Below, one piece after another: positions 35,040 to 44,610 of a stretch of 64,000 bases of DNA (positions are counted from its first letter, which is position 1; each line of letters starts with the position of its first letter). The stretch comes from Streptomyces sp. DH24 (GTDB lineage: Bacteria; Actinomycetota; Actinomycetes; Streptomycetales; Streptomycetaceae). The DNA lies in assembly GCF_029813775.1 (NCBI RefSeq), contig NZ_JARVKW010000002.1, positions 1 to 64,000 of the forward strand, written 5' to 3'. Made by a program: the position numbers and the translations under genes. The notes below the pieces were generated by a model. The model was not told the DNA's origin and did no database searches. It saw only the letters and a program-made list of their open reading frames with translations.

Positions 35040-35357
35040 TCACCAGGAGCCGAAGCCGCCCAGGCACTCCTGCCGGACGAAGCCCCAGTCGTTGGGCCCG
35101 AAGTCGAAGGTGGCGGCCCAGCCGTTGTAGACGGGGTGGGCGCCGCGCGTGTGCCCGACCTTGTCACCGCGCAGCAGGATCCGTTTGAGGCCGACCGGAC
35201 CTGACGCGCTGTCGTAGTTCGCGTAGAAGCTGGCGCTGTCGCAGACGATGACCGCGTGCTGGGGCACGGTCGGTTCCGCGTTCGCGACACCGGCTGTGCT
35301 CAGGGAGAGGACGGCGGTCACGGCGAGGGCGACACCCGCCCTGTGAGTCGTGTTCAT
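35040..35357 (-). CDS. Small secreted SH3-like protein B
   Basis: 105 residues from ATG 35357 with a signal peptide (ALAVTAVLSLSTAGVANAEP). The mature chain (HAVIVCDSASFYANYDSAS, LLRGDKVGHTRG, WGFVRQECLGG) has the same two-Cys, Trp-ending layout as the next gene. The pair is likely an old duplication and a two-gene operon. The 266-bp region upstream to the GntR gene end holds no other gene I can support. Confidence 0.68.
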   Translation of the reverse strand: MNTTHRAGVALAVTAVLSLSTAGVANAEPTVPQHAVIVCDSASFYANYDSASGPVGLKRILLRGDKVGHTRGAHPVYNGWAATFDFGPNDWGFVRQECLGGFGSW

Positions 35358-35623
35358 GACAACCATGGTGGGGCACGGCCGGCTCCCCGTCCAGAACGCC
35401 GTGCACCGGCCACGCGCACGGGGCACGAACACCGTGTCCGGCCTGACGAGCGGCGGTGGGATCCGCCCGGCCCCCGGAGAAACGTCACCCGCCGCCCCGC
35501 TCCCGGAGCTGCCGCCCGGCTACGACCCGGACGAGCCGCGTCCGTCGCACGCCACCGTGTTCGGACAACCCCAGCTGCACCGAGTGGGCCGGCACCGCAA
35601 GGCCCTGACGGGCCGCGGCGCCG

Positions 35624-36328
35624 TCAGCCTCCGGTGCCGTCGTCCTCCTCGACGGGAGGCATGAGCGCGCGCAGCCAGCGCTCCGTCTGGGCGACATGGG
35701 CCTCGGCCGCGCCCGCCGCCGCGCCCGGATCGCGGTCCGCGATCGCGGTGGCCAGGACTCGGTGGTCCGCGTCGCTCTTGCGCCGCAGCTCCGGGCCCTC
35801 GGGGAGGGTGAACACCTGGTACTTGCGCGAGCGTGCGCGGAAGACCGCGAGCAGTGAGGCGAGGGTGGGGTTGCCGCCCGCCCGGGCGATCTCGGCGTGG
35901 AAGCGGTGGTCGAGCTCCGAGGCCTCGGCGGGGTCGTCGGTGGCCTCCATCGACTCGATGAGCGTGAAGAGGGCCCGGATCGTCTCGGGCGTCGCGCGCG
36001 CCGCGGCCTTGGCCGCCGTGTGGGCCTCCAGGACCCGCCGGATCTCGTACACCTCCAGCAGGCCGGGCAGCGGCAGGAGCTGGAGGGTCAGCGAGAGGCT
36101 GCCGATGAGGTCCTCGGGTCTGAGCTGGGAGACGTAGGTGCCGGAGCCGTGCCGCGGTTCGATCACTCCGAGGGCCGCGAGCATGCGTACCGCCTCGCGC
36201 AACGAGCCGCGGGAGACGCCCAGTTCCTCGCAGAGGTCCGCCTCCGGAGGGATGCGCTCCCCGGCGCCCAGGCGCCCCGTGGCGATCATGTGCCGTAGGC
36301 CGTGGAACGCCTTGTCGACTGCGGACAT
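35624..36328 (-). CDS. GntR/FadR-family regulator
   Basis: 234 residues from ATG 36328, supported by GGGAGGAA upstream. The winged-helix domain reads IPPEADLCEELGVSRGSLRE, then GVIEPRHGSGTYV; the FCD ligand-binding domain has the usual helical metal-site His (LDHRFHAEIARAGGN). Divergent from an aminotransferase/sugar-ABC operon, which it probably represses until a small carboxylate or sugar ligand appears. In the 215-bp gap TGTGATGT occurs twice, 9 bp apart (36394-36401, 36403-36410), a possible binding element. Confidence 0.86.
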   Translation of the reverse strand: MSAVDKAFHGLRHMIATGRLGAGERIPPEADLCEELGVSRGSLREAVRMLAALGVIEPRHGSGTYVSQLRPEDLIGSLSLTLQLLPLPGLLEVYEIRRVLEAHTAAKAAARATPETIRALFTLIESMEATDDPAEASELDHRFHAEIARAGGNPTLASLLAVFRARSRKYQVFTLPEGPELRRKSDADHRVLATAIADRDPGAAAGAAEAHVAQTERWLRALMPPVEEDDGTGG

Positions 36329-36543
36329 CCGATTCCTCCCCTGCCGGACCGGCGGCACCGCCTGCCCACGGAGCACTGTAGCGAGCCGAGAGATGTGATG
36401 TCTGTGATGTGTCAGGCGTAAGTCATCCGACTTCTTTCCCTGCAGAGGGCTTGTCATGGCCGAAAACTGCATGCCACCATCCCGAGTCATCATATGTCTC
36501 TGCTTGGAGGTCTGATGTCCCTCGCTTCCGAGAGGGGAGTCGC

Positions 36544-37785
36544 GTGAGCGAGACCGAGGTCACCACCGCGCCGCGTCCCCTGCTGCTGGCCGACGGCCGG
36601 CCGGCAGCGCGGGCGTGGTCGCTGGACCCCGCCCTGCGCCACCTCAACCACGGCTCGTTCGGTGCCGTACCGCTGGCGGCCCAGGAGCGGCAGCACGAGC
36701 TGCGCCGGCAGATGGAGAGCGCTCCGGTGGTGTGGTTCCCCGCCCTGCCGCAACGCCTCGCGGCGACCCGGGTCGACCTCGCGGCCTTCCTCGGCGCGGA
36801 CCCCGGCGACCTCGCCCTGGTGCCGAACGCGAGCGCCGGGGTCAGCGTCGTGTACGCCGGGCTGACGCGCCGCAACGGCGGGGAGATCGTCGTCACCGAC
36901 CACGGCTACGGCGCCGTGACGATGGGTGCCGAGCGCCTGGCGCGCCGCTGGGGCGGCCGGGTGCGCACCGCCCGGGTGCCGCTGGACGCCGACGCGGAGC
37001 GGGCGTACGAGGCCGTGATGGCCGAAGTGGGTGAGGCCACCGACCTCGTCGTGGTCGACCAGATCACCTCGGCGACCGCCCGCCGGCTGCCGGTGGAGCG
37101 GATCGGCGCGCAGGCGCGGCGGCGAGGTGTCCCGCTGCTCGTGGACGGCGCGCACGCGCCCGGGCTGATCCCCGCTCCCCTCGACGGACTGACGTGCGAC
37201 TTCTGGGCGGGCAATCTGCACAAGTGGGGCTGCGCGCCGCGCGGCACCGCGGCGCTGGTGGCCCGCGGTCCGCTGCGGGACGGGCTGTATCCGCTGATCG
37301 ACTCGTGGGGTGCCGCCGACCCCTATCCCGACCGCTTCGACCAGCAGGGCACGCTCGACGCCACCAACTACCTGGCCGCGACGACGGCACTGGGCTTCAT
37401 CGACGGCACCTGGGGCTGGCCCACCGCCCGCCGGTACATGGACGACCTGGCCGGCTACGCCGAGCGGATCGTGGGCACCGCCTTCGCCGAACGGACCGGC
37501 GCCGACGCGTCCGTCGACGTCGGCATGCCCGTGCCCGGCATGCGGCTGGTGCGGCTGCCCGACGGCCTGGCCGACAGCCGTGTGGCGGCCGACGCGCTGC
37601 GCGACCGGGCCGCCGGCGAACTGGGCGTGGAGGCGGCGTTCACCAGCTTCGGCGGCGTCGGCTATCTGCGGCTGTCCGCCCATGTCTACAACACCGCCGA
37701 GGACTACGAGTACTTCGCCGAACGCTGCGTTCCCGTCCTGTGCGACTGGGCCCGCGCCACCACCGGGCAGCACCGCGCGCACTAG
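36544..37785 (+). CDS. Class V aminotransferase, isopenicillin-N-epimerase-like
   Basis: 413 residues from GTG 36544 (GAGAGGGGAG upstream). A PLP fold with HLNHGSFGAVP at the N-terminus, LLVDGAHAPG for the cofactor Asp and Lys227 in NLHKWGCAPRG as Schiff-base residue. The closest family is the CefD/isopenicillin-N-epimerase-like group, whose members include desulfurase-like and epimerase-like enzymes. First gene of an operon with a sugar-type ABC importer, so it may act on an imported amino sugar or amino acid derivative. Confidence 0.84.
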   Translation: MSETEVTTAPRPLLLADGRPAARAWSLDPALRHLNHGSFGAVPLAAQERQHELRRQMESAPVVWFPALPQRLAATRVDLAAFLGADPGDLALVPNASAGVSVVYAGLTRRNGGEIVVTDHGYGAVTMGAERLARRWGGRVRTARVPLDADAERAYEAVMAEVGEATDLVVVDQITSATARRLPVERIGAQARRRGVPLLVDGAHAPGLIPAPLDGLTCDFWAGNLHKWGCAPRGTAALVARGPLRDGLYPLIDSWGAADPYPDRFDQQGTLDATNYLAATTALGFIDGTWGWPTARRYMDDLAGYAERIVGTAFAERTGADASVDVGMPVPGMRLVRLPDGLADSRVAADALRDRAAGELGVEAAFTSFGGVGYLRLSAHVYNTAEDYEYFAERCVPVLCDWARATTGQHRAH

Positions 37786-37868
37786 CCCGCGCACCCCCGC
37801 CCCCTCCCCCGGCCGCGCGTCGCCGCGCCGCCGTCATCCCCGTACGGATCAAGGAAGAGGTCAGCACT

Positions 37869-39164
37869 ATGAGAAGAAGGACGGCAGCCCTCGCGCTCGG
37901 CACAGCCGCCGTGATGGCTCTGACCGGCTGTTCCACCATGAGCCCCGGTGAGGGCGGAACGGTCACCCTCAACATGGTCGAGAGCCTCACCAACCCCGCC
38001 CGCACCGACCTGCTGAAGGACCTCATAGCCGACTTCGAGCAGCAGAACCCCAAGATCGAGGTCAATCTGGTCTCCCCGCCCACCGAGCAGGCCGACCAGA
38101 AGATCCAGCAGATGCTCCAGTCCGGCAGCGGCGTGGACGTCCTGGAGGTACGGGACATCACCGTCGGCCCGTGGTCGAACAACGGCTGGCTGTACGACAT
38201 GAAGAAGGACCTCGCCGGCTGGAAGGGCTGGGAGGACCTGACCGAGAACGCCGTCGCCGCCTCCGAGGACGACAAGGGCAGGACGTACTTCGTCCCCTAC
38301 GGCTTCTACGGGCTGAGCCTCTTCCACCGCACCGACCTGATCGAGAAGGCCGGTTTCGACAAGCCGCCGGCCACCTGGGAGGAACTGCTGGAGCAGGCCT
38401 CCGCCCTCCACGAGCCGGGTGAGCGCCGGTACGGCTACGCCTTCCGCGGCGGGGCCAACGCGCACAGCAACGCCACCGCCGCGATCGAGGCGTATGTCGC
38501 CGACCGGATCGACCCGGCCAACGGTTACCTGCTGAAGGACGGCAGCACGATCTTCTCCGCGCCCGAGGCGCTCGACGCCATGGAGACCTACCTCAAGCTG
38601 TTCCGGCAGGCGTCGCCCAAGTCGTCGGTGGCCTGGGGCTACCCGGAGATGGTCGAGGGCTTCTCCAACGGCTCCACCGCGTTCCTGCTCCAGGACCCCG
38701 AGGTCATCGCCACCGTCTCGGAGTCCGAGTCGATCGAGCAGGGGCAGTGGAGCACCGCCCCGCTGATGGCCGGTCCCAGCGGCAAGACCGTGCAGCCGCT
38801 GGCCACCGCCGGGTGGGGTGTGGCGGACGGCAGCAAGCACAAGGCCGAGGCCGTGAAGCTCGTCGAGTTCCTCTCCGAGGGCAAGGCGTCGACGGCGTTC
38901 ACGAAGAAGAACAGCCTGGTGCCCATCCTGAAGTCGGCGGCCGAGGACGAGTTCTACCGGACCGGGCCGTGGGCCAGTTACGTCACCATGACGGAGAACC
39001 CGGACAAGTACCTCGTCGTCACCCAGCCGCGCGGTGTGGCCTGGTGGGCGCAGTGGCAGCAGCGGGCCGACACCGACGTGCAGAAGATGATCCTCGGCAA
39101 GCTGTCGCCGAAGGAACTGCTGGCCGGCTGGGACGCCTACTGGACCGAGAAGTGGAAGAAGTAG
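37869..39164 (+). CDS. Sugar-type ABC transporter solute-binding lipoprotein
   Basis: 431 residues from ATG 37869 (GGAAGAGG upstream). The signal peptide ends in the lipobox LTGC with Cys21. The mature domain is a cluster-B periplasmic-type binding protein (extracellular solute-binding family 1), for example FYGLSLFHRTDLIEKAGFD and the late LLAGWDAYWTEKWKK. It should capture substrate and deliver it to the two permeases encoded directly downstream. Confidence 0.88.
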   Translation: MRRRTAALALGTAAVMALTGCSTMSPGEGGTVTLNMVESLTNPARTDLLKDLIADFEQQNPKIEVNLVSPPTEQADQKIQQMLQSGSGVDVLEVRDITVGPWSNNGWLYDMKKDLAGWKGWEDLTENAVAASEDDKGRTYFVPYGFYGLSLFHRTDLIEKAGFDKPPATWEELLEQASALHEPGERRYGYAFRGGANAHSNATAAIEAYVADRIDPANGYLLKDGSTIFSAPEALDAMETYLKLFRQASPKSSVAWGYPEMVEGFSNGSTAFLLQDPEVIATVSESESIEQGQWSTAPLMAGPSGKTVQPLATAGWGVADGSKHKAEAVKLVEFLSEGKASTAFTKKNSLVPILKSAAEDEFYRTGPWASYVTMTENPDKYLVVTQPRGVAWWAQWQQRADTDVQKMILGKLSPKELLAGWDAYWTEKWKK

Positions 39165-39166
39165 CC

Positions 39167-40180
39167 ATGCCCGCCGCTTCCACCACACCCTCCTCGACGT
39201 CGAAGTCCCGGACGGCGCCGCCCTCGCGCGGGGGTGGCGCCCCACGGGAAGGGGGCCGCCGCAGGCGGGAGTTCACCACCCGACGGGGCCTGGTCATCGC
39301 CGCCTTCATGGCACCGGCGGCGGTGTTCGTGGCCGTCTTCACGTACTACCCGATGATCGCCGGCAGCCAGATGGCCTTCCGGAACTGGAATCTGACGGAC
39401 CTCACCGACACCTCGTGGGTGGGACTGCGGAACTTCCGTGACGTCTTCACCGACCCGGCATGGGGCACGGTGCTGGGCAACACCGCGCTGTGGGTGGTCG
39501 GTTCGATCGTGCCCCAGCTGGTGATCGGATTCGCGATCGCGCTCTGGCTGCGCCGCCGGTTCCGCTTCCGCGGTCTCTACCAGGCCCTGATCTTCTTCCC
39601 CTGGGCGATCTCCGGGTTCCTCATCGGCATCCTGTTCCGCTGGCTGTTCAACAGCGAGTTCGGCGTCGTCAACGACCTGCTGCAGAAGGCCGGGCTGATC
39701 GACGAGCCGATCGCCTGGCTGGCCGATCCGCAGACGGCGATGATCGCCGTGCTGATCGCCAACGTCTGGTACGGCGTCACCTTCTTCGCGATCATGATTC
39801 TGGCGGCGCTGCAGTCGATCCCCGACGAGCTCTACGAGGCGGCGGCGATCGACGGTGCCGGCAAGGCCCGCACGCTGTTCCAGATCACCATTCCGTACAT
39901 CCGCGTGACGCTGGCGCTCACCGTGCTGTTGCGGGTCATCTGGATCTTCAACTTCCCCGACCTGATCTTCGGCATGACCGGGGGCGGGCCGAACGACGAG
40001 ACGCACATCGTGACCACCTGGATGATCAAGATCACGCAGCAGGGCGACTACGGCAAGGCCTCCGCGCTCGGCCTCCTGGTGGTCGCCGTCCTGCTGGTCT
40101 TCGCGGTGTTCTTCCTGCTGGCCACGCGGGAGCGCCCGGTCCGTACCCGGGGCGCCGGAAAGCGAGGGATGCGGTCATGA
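39167..40180 (+). CDS. ABC sugar permease, MalF type
   Basis: 337 residues with six hydrophobic helices. The cytoplasmic EAA loop that docks the ATPase reads YEAAAIDGAGKARTLFQ. A 40-residue Ser/Pro/Arg-rich N-terminal extension precedes the first helix. It begins two bases after the lipoprotein stop and overlaps the next permease gene (ATGA), so the three proteins are made together. Confidence 0.9.
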   Translation: MPAASTTPSSTSKSRTAPPSRGGGAPREGGRRRREFTTRRGLVIAAFMAPAAVFVAVFTYYPMIAGSQMAFRNWNLTDLTDTSWVGLRNFRDVFTDPAWGTVLGNTALWVVGSIVPQLVIGFAIALWLRRRFRFRGLYQALIFFPWAISGFLIGILFRWLFNSEFGVVNDLLQKAGLIDEPIAWLADPQTAMIAVLIANVWYGVTFFAIMILAALQSIPDELYEAAAIDGAGKARTLFQITIPYIRVTLALTVLLRVIWIFNFPDLIFGMTGGGPNDETHIVTTWMIKITQQGDYGKASALGLLVVAVLLVFAVFFLLATRERPVRTRGAGKRGMRS

Positions 40181-41013
40181 CCGGCAAGGAAACCACCGTC
40201 GGCCGGGCCACCAAGTTCACGTTCCTCGGCCTGTGGCTGGTCTTCTCCCTCTTCCCCCTCTACTGGATCGCCGTCACCTCGCTCAAGGCGCCAGGCGACA
40301 TCTTCACCTTCCCCATCGCCTACTGGCCCGAGCGGTTCTCGTTCGAGAACTACCAAGGCCTGTTCGGCACGGCGGACTTCGGCACCTACCTCGTCAACAG
40401 CCTGGTCGTCGCGACCGTCGCCGGGGTGGTGGCCACGGCGATCTCGACGCTGTCGGCGTACGTGCTGGCACGCTTCGAGTTCCGCACCAAGTCCGCTCTG
40501 CTGATGGCTGCCCTGGTCACGCAGATGATCCCGTCCTTCATCGCGCTGGGGCCGCTCTACCTGCTGATGACGGACCTGCGGCTGGTCGACAACCGTCTCG
40601 GGCTCGTACTCGTCTACATCGCCGTGTGCGTCCCGTTCTGCACGGTGATGCTGCGCGGCTTCTTCCAGAACATCCCCGACGCGCTGGAAGAGGCCGCCAT
40701 GATCGACGGCCTCTCCCGGTTCGGGGCGCTGGTGCGGGTGCTCCTGCCGGTGATGCGTCCGGGGATCGTGGCGGCGTTCATCTTCAACTTCGTCAACTGC
40801 TGGAACGAGCTGTTCCTTTCGGTGACGCTGATGAACAGCGACGGCAACAAGACGGTACCGACGGCCCTGAACGGCTTCATCTCCAGTTTCAACATCGACT
40901 GGGGTTCGATGTCCGCGGCGGCGGTACTGACGATCCTCCCCACGATGATCCTCTTCGCCTTCGCCAGCCGCCACATCGTCCAGGGCCTCACCTCGGGGGC
41001 GGTGAAGGGCTGA
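40177..41013 (+). CDS. ABC sugar permease, MalG type
   Basis: 278 residues, six helices, EAA loop LEEAAMIDGLSRFGALVRV. It pairs with the preceding MalF-type permease. No ATPase gene follows; Streptomyces CUT1 importers usually share the MsiK ATPase encoded elsewhere, which is the likely arrangement here. Confidence 0.9.
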   Translation: MTGKETTVGRATKFTFLGLWLVFSLFPLYWIAVTSLKAPGDIFTFPIAYWPERFSFENYQGLFGTADFGTYLVNSLVVATVAGVVATAISTLSAYVLARFEFRTKSALLMAALVTQMIPSFIALGPLYLLMTDLRLVDNRLGLVLVYIAVCVPFCTVMLRGFFQNIPDALEEAAMIDGLSRFGALVRVLLPVMRPGIVAAFIFNFVNCWNELFLSVTLMNSDGNKTVPTALNGFISSFNIDWGSMSAAAVLTILPTMILFAFASRHIVQGLTSGAVKG

Positions 41014-41193
41014 AGGGCCGGCGGTGCGAGCGGCGTCGAGGGCGCCGGAGGCGGACGAGTTCGCCGACGCACCGCCCGGCCGTGTCGCACCGGCGGCAGG
41101 CGTCACGGCCGGGAGCCGGCGGTCTGCGCCGGCGCCGCACCGCGCCCCGTCGCGGCCTCAGACACTTACTGCCGCTGCGCCGAGCAGCTCGCC

Positions 41194-41445
41194 TCAGGTG
41201 ATCGTCTCGCCGTCGTGAGTCCCGCCCTGGCAGCGCTTCGTGAAGGAGTTCGCCCCGTCCCCGCTCGCGGCGACGATGATCATGCCACCGCCCTGGACGC
41301 AGTCCCGTGCCGAGACGTCGGCGGGCAGCTGCGCGGTGCCGCGGGCGGTGAGGTCCTGGGCAGGAAGCCCGGCGGCCTGCGCGGTCCCGGCGGACAACGC
41401 CGTCACGGTCAGCGCCGCGACCAGGAGCTGGGACGACATCTTCAT
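41194..41445 (-). CDS. Small secreted protein
   Basis: 83 residues from ATG 41445. A signal peptide (MSSQLLVAALTVTALSAGTAQA) leaves a mature peptide of about 58 residues with two Cys (RDCVQGGGMIIVAAS, FTKRCQGG) that could form a disulfide. No known domain. Monocistronic. Confidence 0.65.
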   Translation of the reverse strand: MKMSSQLLVAALTVTALSAGTAQAAGLPAQDLTARGTAQLPADVSARDCVQGGGMIIVAASGDGANSFTKRCQGGTHDGETIT

Positions 41446-41684
41446 GAGGATCTCCTACGCGTCTCTTTGCCACCGGTGCCGTACCAGCGTCACCAGCACG
41501 GCCGGCGACCGCCACCAGCGGCGGCCACGCGGGGGACGCCGGGCCCCGCCCAAAGGCTCGCGAATCCTGCCGAGCGTTCGGCCGTGGGCCGACGCACGAC
41601 GGGCGGCCGGCGAATCCCCCTGGCCGTCGGCGGACGGGGCCCTCCCCCGGGCGACCGGTGGGAGCCCCCGCTCCGCGCCGGGGT

Positions 41685-42482
41685 TCAGCCCTGGGCCGGC
41701 TTGAGCACGACGAAGTCCGCGTCCGACGGGTCGAGGCAGACGGCCATGCGGCCGACGCCCTCCGCGTCCTCCGGGCCCATCTGCACGCTGCCGCCGCGCG
41801 CCGTGACCTCGGCGACGGCCTCGTCGCAGTCGGTGACGGCGAAGACCGGGTGCCAGTACGGCCGCCCGCCCGCCAGCGCGAGGTCCTCCTCACGGAGCTG
41901 CATCAGACCGCCGTGCATCCGCTCCTCCGGCAGCCCGGCCGGGGTGATGAGGGAGTACGTCCCCCCGCCGCCCGGCAGGGACATGTCGCCGAACTGCCAG
42001 CCGAAGACGCTGCCGTAGAACTCCTTCGCGGCAGCCGCGTCGCTCGTGTACAGCTCGGTCCAGGACAGCGAGCCCGGGGCGTCCACCAGATCGACGCCCT
42101 TGTTGGTGCCCGCCTGCCAGACGGCGAACTGTCCCCCCAGCGGGTCGCTGTACTGCGCCATGCGGCCCCACTCGTCGAGGTCCGTCGGGGGCACCCGCAC
42201 GGTGCCGCCGGCGCGCTCCACGGCCTGGGTCGTGGCGTCCGCGTCGGCGACGCTGTAGTAGATCATCCAGGCGGACCGCGCGCCCTCCTCGGTGAGCTTG
42301 CCGAGCCCGGCGACGGTCTTGCCGTCCTTCCGGAACATCCCGCCTTCCGTGTCCTCCCCCTCCCCCATGGACTCGTAGTCCCATCCGAGGACCGCGCCGT
42401 AGAAGGCTGCGGCGGCCCGGACGTCGGGGGCGCCGAGGTCGAGCCAGCAGGGGGAGCCGGGAGCGAAGTCAGTGGTGATCAC
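41685..42482 (-). CDS. Two-domain VOC (glyoxalase-like) protein
   Basis: 265 residues from GTG 42482, which has AAAGGACA upstream. Two vicinal-oxygen-chelate modules: the first from PGSPCWLDLGAPD, the second from GSLSWTELYTSD, each ending with a DPxGxxFxVW-like strand. Related Streptomyces proteins include CFP30B-type hydroxylase-like and resistance-type VOC proteins. Metal-binding His/Glu residues are only partly conserved, so a binding rather than catalytic role is possible. Confidence 0.82.
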   Translation of the reverse strand: MITTDFAPGSPCWLDLGAPDVRAAAAFYGAVLGWDYESMGEGEDTEGGMFRKDGKTVAGLGKLTEEGARSAWMIYYSVADADATTQAVERAGGTVRVPPTDLDEWGRMAQYSDPLGGQFAVWQAGTNKGVDLVDAPGSLSWTELYTSDAAAAKEFYGSVFGWQFGDMSLPGGGGTYSLITPAGLPEERMHGGLMQLREEDLALAGGRPYWHPVFAVTDCDEAVAEVTARGGSVQMGPEDAEGVGRMAVCLDPSDADFVVLKPAQG

Positions 42483-42751
42483 CGCGATGTCCTTTCGCTG
42501 ATCCTCTTTGGCCTCAGCCTGGCACCTGGCACTGACACGCGCCCGTCGGCCTCGCGCACACGGCACCGCGCCCGGCCACCGGGTCGGCCACCTCCGCGTG
42601 TCCGCCGCGGGTCCTCAGCCGGTGTGCACCGGAGTGCGCCGGAGTACGGCGCAGCCCGGACCGCGGGCGAGACCCGAAGACGTCGGGGCCACAGAGGATC
42701 GTTTCCTCTGTGGCCCCTGCCGCACGGTGGCTCAGGTGTGCGGGACGCGTG

Positions 42752-43963
42752 CTACTCGGTGACCTTCAGCAGCTTGTTCGGCGTACCGGCGCCGGGGTTG
42801 CTGATCTTGTCGGCGGTGGCGGCACCGGTCAGCGCCGTCGCCACGTCCGCCGGAGCGGCGTCGGGGTGACCGGCCAGGTACACGGCGGCGGCACCGGCCA
42901 CGTGGGGGGAGGCCATCGAGGTGCCGGAGATGGTCTTGGTGCCCGTGTCGCTGTCGTTCCAGGCCGAGGTGATGTCGGAGCCGGGCGCGTAGATGTCCAC
43001 GACCTGGCCGAAGTTGGAGAAGTCGGACTGGGCGTCGTCCTTGGTGCTGGAGGCGACGGTGATGGCCTCCGGCACCCGGGCCGGCGACCCCTGCCCGGCG
43101 TCGGCCGACTCGTTGCCCGCCGCGACGGCGAAGGTGACGCCGGAGGCGACGGCCTTGGCGACGGCCGCGTCCAGGGCGGGGTCGGCGCCTCCGCCCAGGC
43201 TCATGTTGGCCACGGAGGGTCCCTTGTGGTTCTGGGTGACCCAGTCGATGCCGGCGATGACCTGCTCGGTGGTTCCGGAGCCGTTGTCGTCCAGGACTCT
43301 CACGGCGACGACGTTCGCCTTCTTGGCCACCCCGTGCGCGGCTCCGGCGATGGTGGCGGCGACGTGCGTGCCGTGCCCGTTGCCGTCGTCGGCGGTGTCG
43401 TCGTTGTCGACGGCGTCGTAGCCGTGGCTCGCCCGGCCCTCGAAGTCCTGGTGGGTGACGCGCACGCCGGTGTCGATGACGTAGGCGGTGACGCCCTCCC
43501 CGGCCTTGTCGGGGTAGGAGTACTTGCTGTCGCCGGCCGCGTCCGCCTGGTCGATGCGGTCCAGGCCCCAGGAGGGCGGGTTGTCCTGGGTGGCGGTCGT
43601 GTGGAGCGTGCGGTTGGCGACCACGGTGCTGACGGCGGGGTCGGCCGCGAGGCGCTTCGCCTCGGTCTCGGTCAGGCTGCTCGCGGCGAAGCCGTCGACA
43701 GCCGCTCCGTAGGATCGGCTGAGTTTGCCGCCGTACTGCTGGGCCAGGTCCTTCTTTTCGCCAGGCGTCGTCTTCTCGTCGAGGACCACGATGTAGCTGC
43801 CGGCGACGGCTCCTTCGGCGTTCAGGCCGTACACCGTGCCCTGGGCGGGTTCGTCGGCCTGGGCCTGCGATGCCCCGATGAGGGCGGCCGCGGTGGTGGC
43901 CGTCACCGCGAATATCGCGGTGGTGAGCTTCAGTGTGCCGACACGCCTGTGATGCGTCGTCAT
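42752..43963 (-). CDS. Secreted subtilisin-like protease (S8)
   Basis: 403 residues from ATG 43963. Signal peptide to about 36 (ASQAQA), then an I9 propeptide (GSYIVVLDEKT...) to about 125, then the catalytic domain with Asp164 (YVIDTGV), His200 (GHGTH), oxyanion Asn284 and Ser349 (GTSMASPH). An exported, self-activating endopeptidase similar to Streptomyces proteases of the proteinase-K group. Its leader region can fold into a hairpin that touches the ribosome site. Confidence 0.93.
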   Translation of the reverse strand: MTTHHRRVGTLKLTTAIFAVTATTAAALIGASQAQADEPAQGTVYGLNAEGAVAGSYIVVLDEKTTPGEKKDLAQQYGGKLSRSYGAAVDGFAASSLTETEAKRLAADPAVSTVVANRTLHTTATQDNPPSWGLDRIDQADAAGDSKYSYPDKAGEGVTAYVIDTGVRVTHQDFEGRASHGYDAVDNDDTADDGNGHGTHVAATIAGAAHGVAKKANVVAVRVLDDNGSGTTEQVIAGIDWVTQNHKGPSVANMSLGGGADPALDAAVAKAVASGVTFAVAAGNESADAGQGSPARVPEAITVASSTKDDAQSDFSNFGQVVDIYAPGSDITSAWNDSDTGTKTISGTSMASPHVAGAAAVYLAGHPDAAPADVATALTGAATADKISNPGAGTPNKLLKVTE

Positions 43964-43976
43964 GAAGAGGGATCTC

Positions 43977-44067
43977 CTCGTCAGTGTGGGGGGATTGACC
44001 TCCGGCACAGTGCTGTGCGGAGGCTGACGAGAAGACTCACCAGTTGTCGCGGTCAGATCAATCCCCC
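43977..44067 (-). promoter_or_regulatory. Structured leader upstream of the subtilase start
   Basis: CTCGTCAG (43977-43984) pairs with CTGACGAG (44024-44031), enclosing an inner stem CCTCCGGCACAG (43999-44010) / CTGTGCGGAGG (44013-44023). A separate 10-bp pair GGGGGATTGA (43989-43998) / TCAATCCCCC (44058-44067) would compete with it. The ribosome site GAGGAG (complement of 43974-43979) overlaps the base of the first stem. Position and overlap suggest translational control, not yet more than a structural prediction. Confidence 0.45.
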
Positions 44068-44610
44068 TGCGCGGCCACCGGATCGGCGTCCGGACACATC
44101 TCCACACGGTCCGCCCATGTCAGAGCCAACCATCACGCAAAGGCCCAGGTGATCATGTTGGTTGACAGTCGAACCACTGCGCGCGCGAAATCTGTGACGA
44201 TCCCCTCACCCGACCCTCACACACCCGACGTTTCACAGGATCGAGAGGGCGTGTTTCGGACACGGGGGCGTGGGCGAACGCGCCCTGCCGACGCGGGACC
44301 TACGCCTCGTCGGCCGCGCCGTGGGCCTTCGCCGAGGCGGACGCGTGGACCGGGAAGGGGGCCGCAGCCGGCTCGGGGTTTCCTGCCGCAGCCCCGCCCC
44401 GGTCCCGGACCGGCGGAGGGTGACCGCTCCGGTACGGGTGCGCGTGCCCGGGCGGTGCGCGGACATACTGCGCCGACCGGGTGACGTCCACGGCGCGCGG
44501 GCGGGTCCGGCACCCCTCCTCGCTCGCCGGCGTCCCGACCGCTTCGTCGCTCCGCGCAAGTGACGGGGTTTCACGTGTTTGGTAGCGCGGTCAGAGGCAA
44601 GCCGGTCTCC
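44068..44610. other. Intergenic stretch before the Ala/Lys-rich gene
   Basis: About 540 bp. A TTGACA at 44162-44167 has no matching -10 hexamer at a suitable distance. Several overlapping Arg/Pro-rich frames exist on both strands, but none has a ribosome site or recognisable domain, so I see no gene here. Confidence 0.4.

Noticed and set aside
44217..44560. Small genes between the subtilase and the Ala/Lys-rich protein
   Set aside because: Several overlapping Arg/Pro-rich frames on both strands without ribosome sites or recognisable domains.
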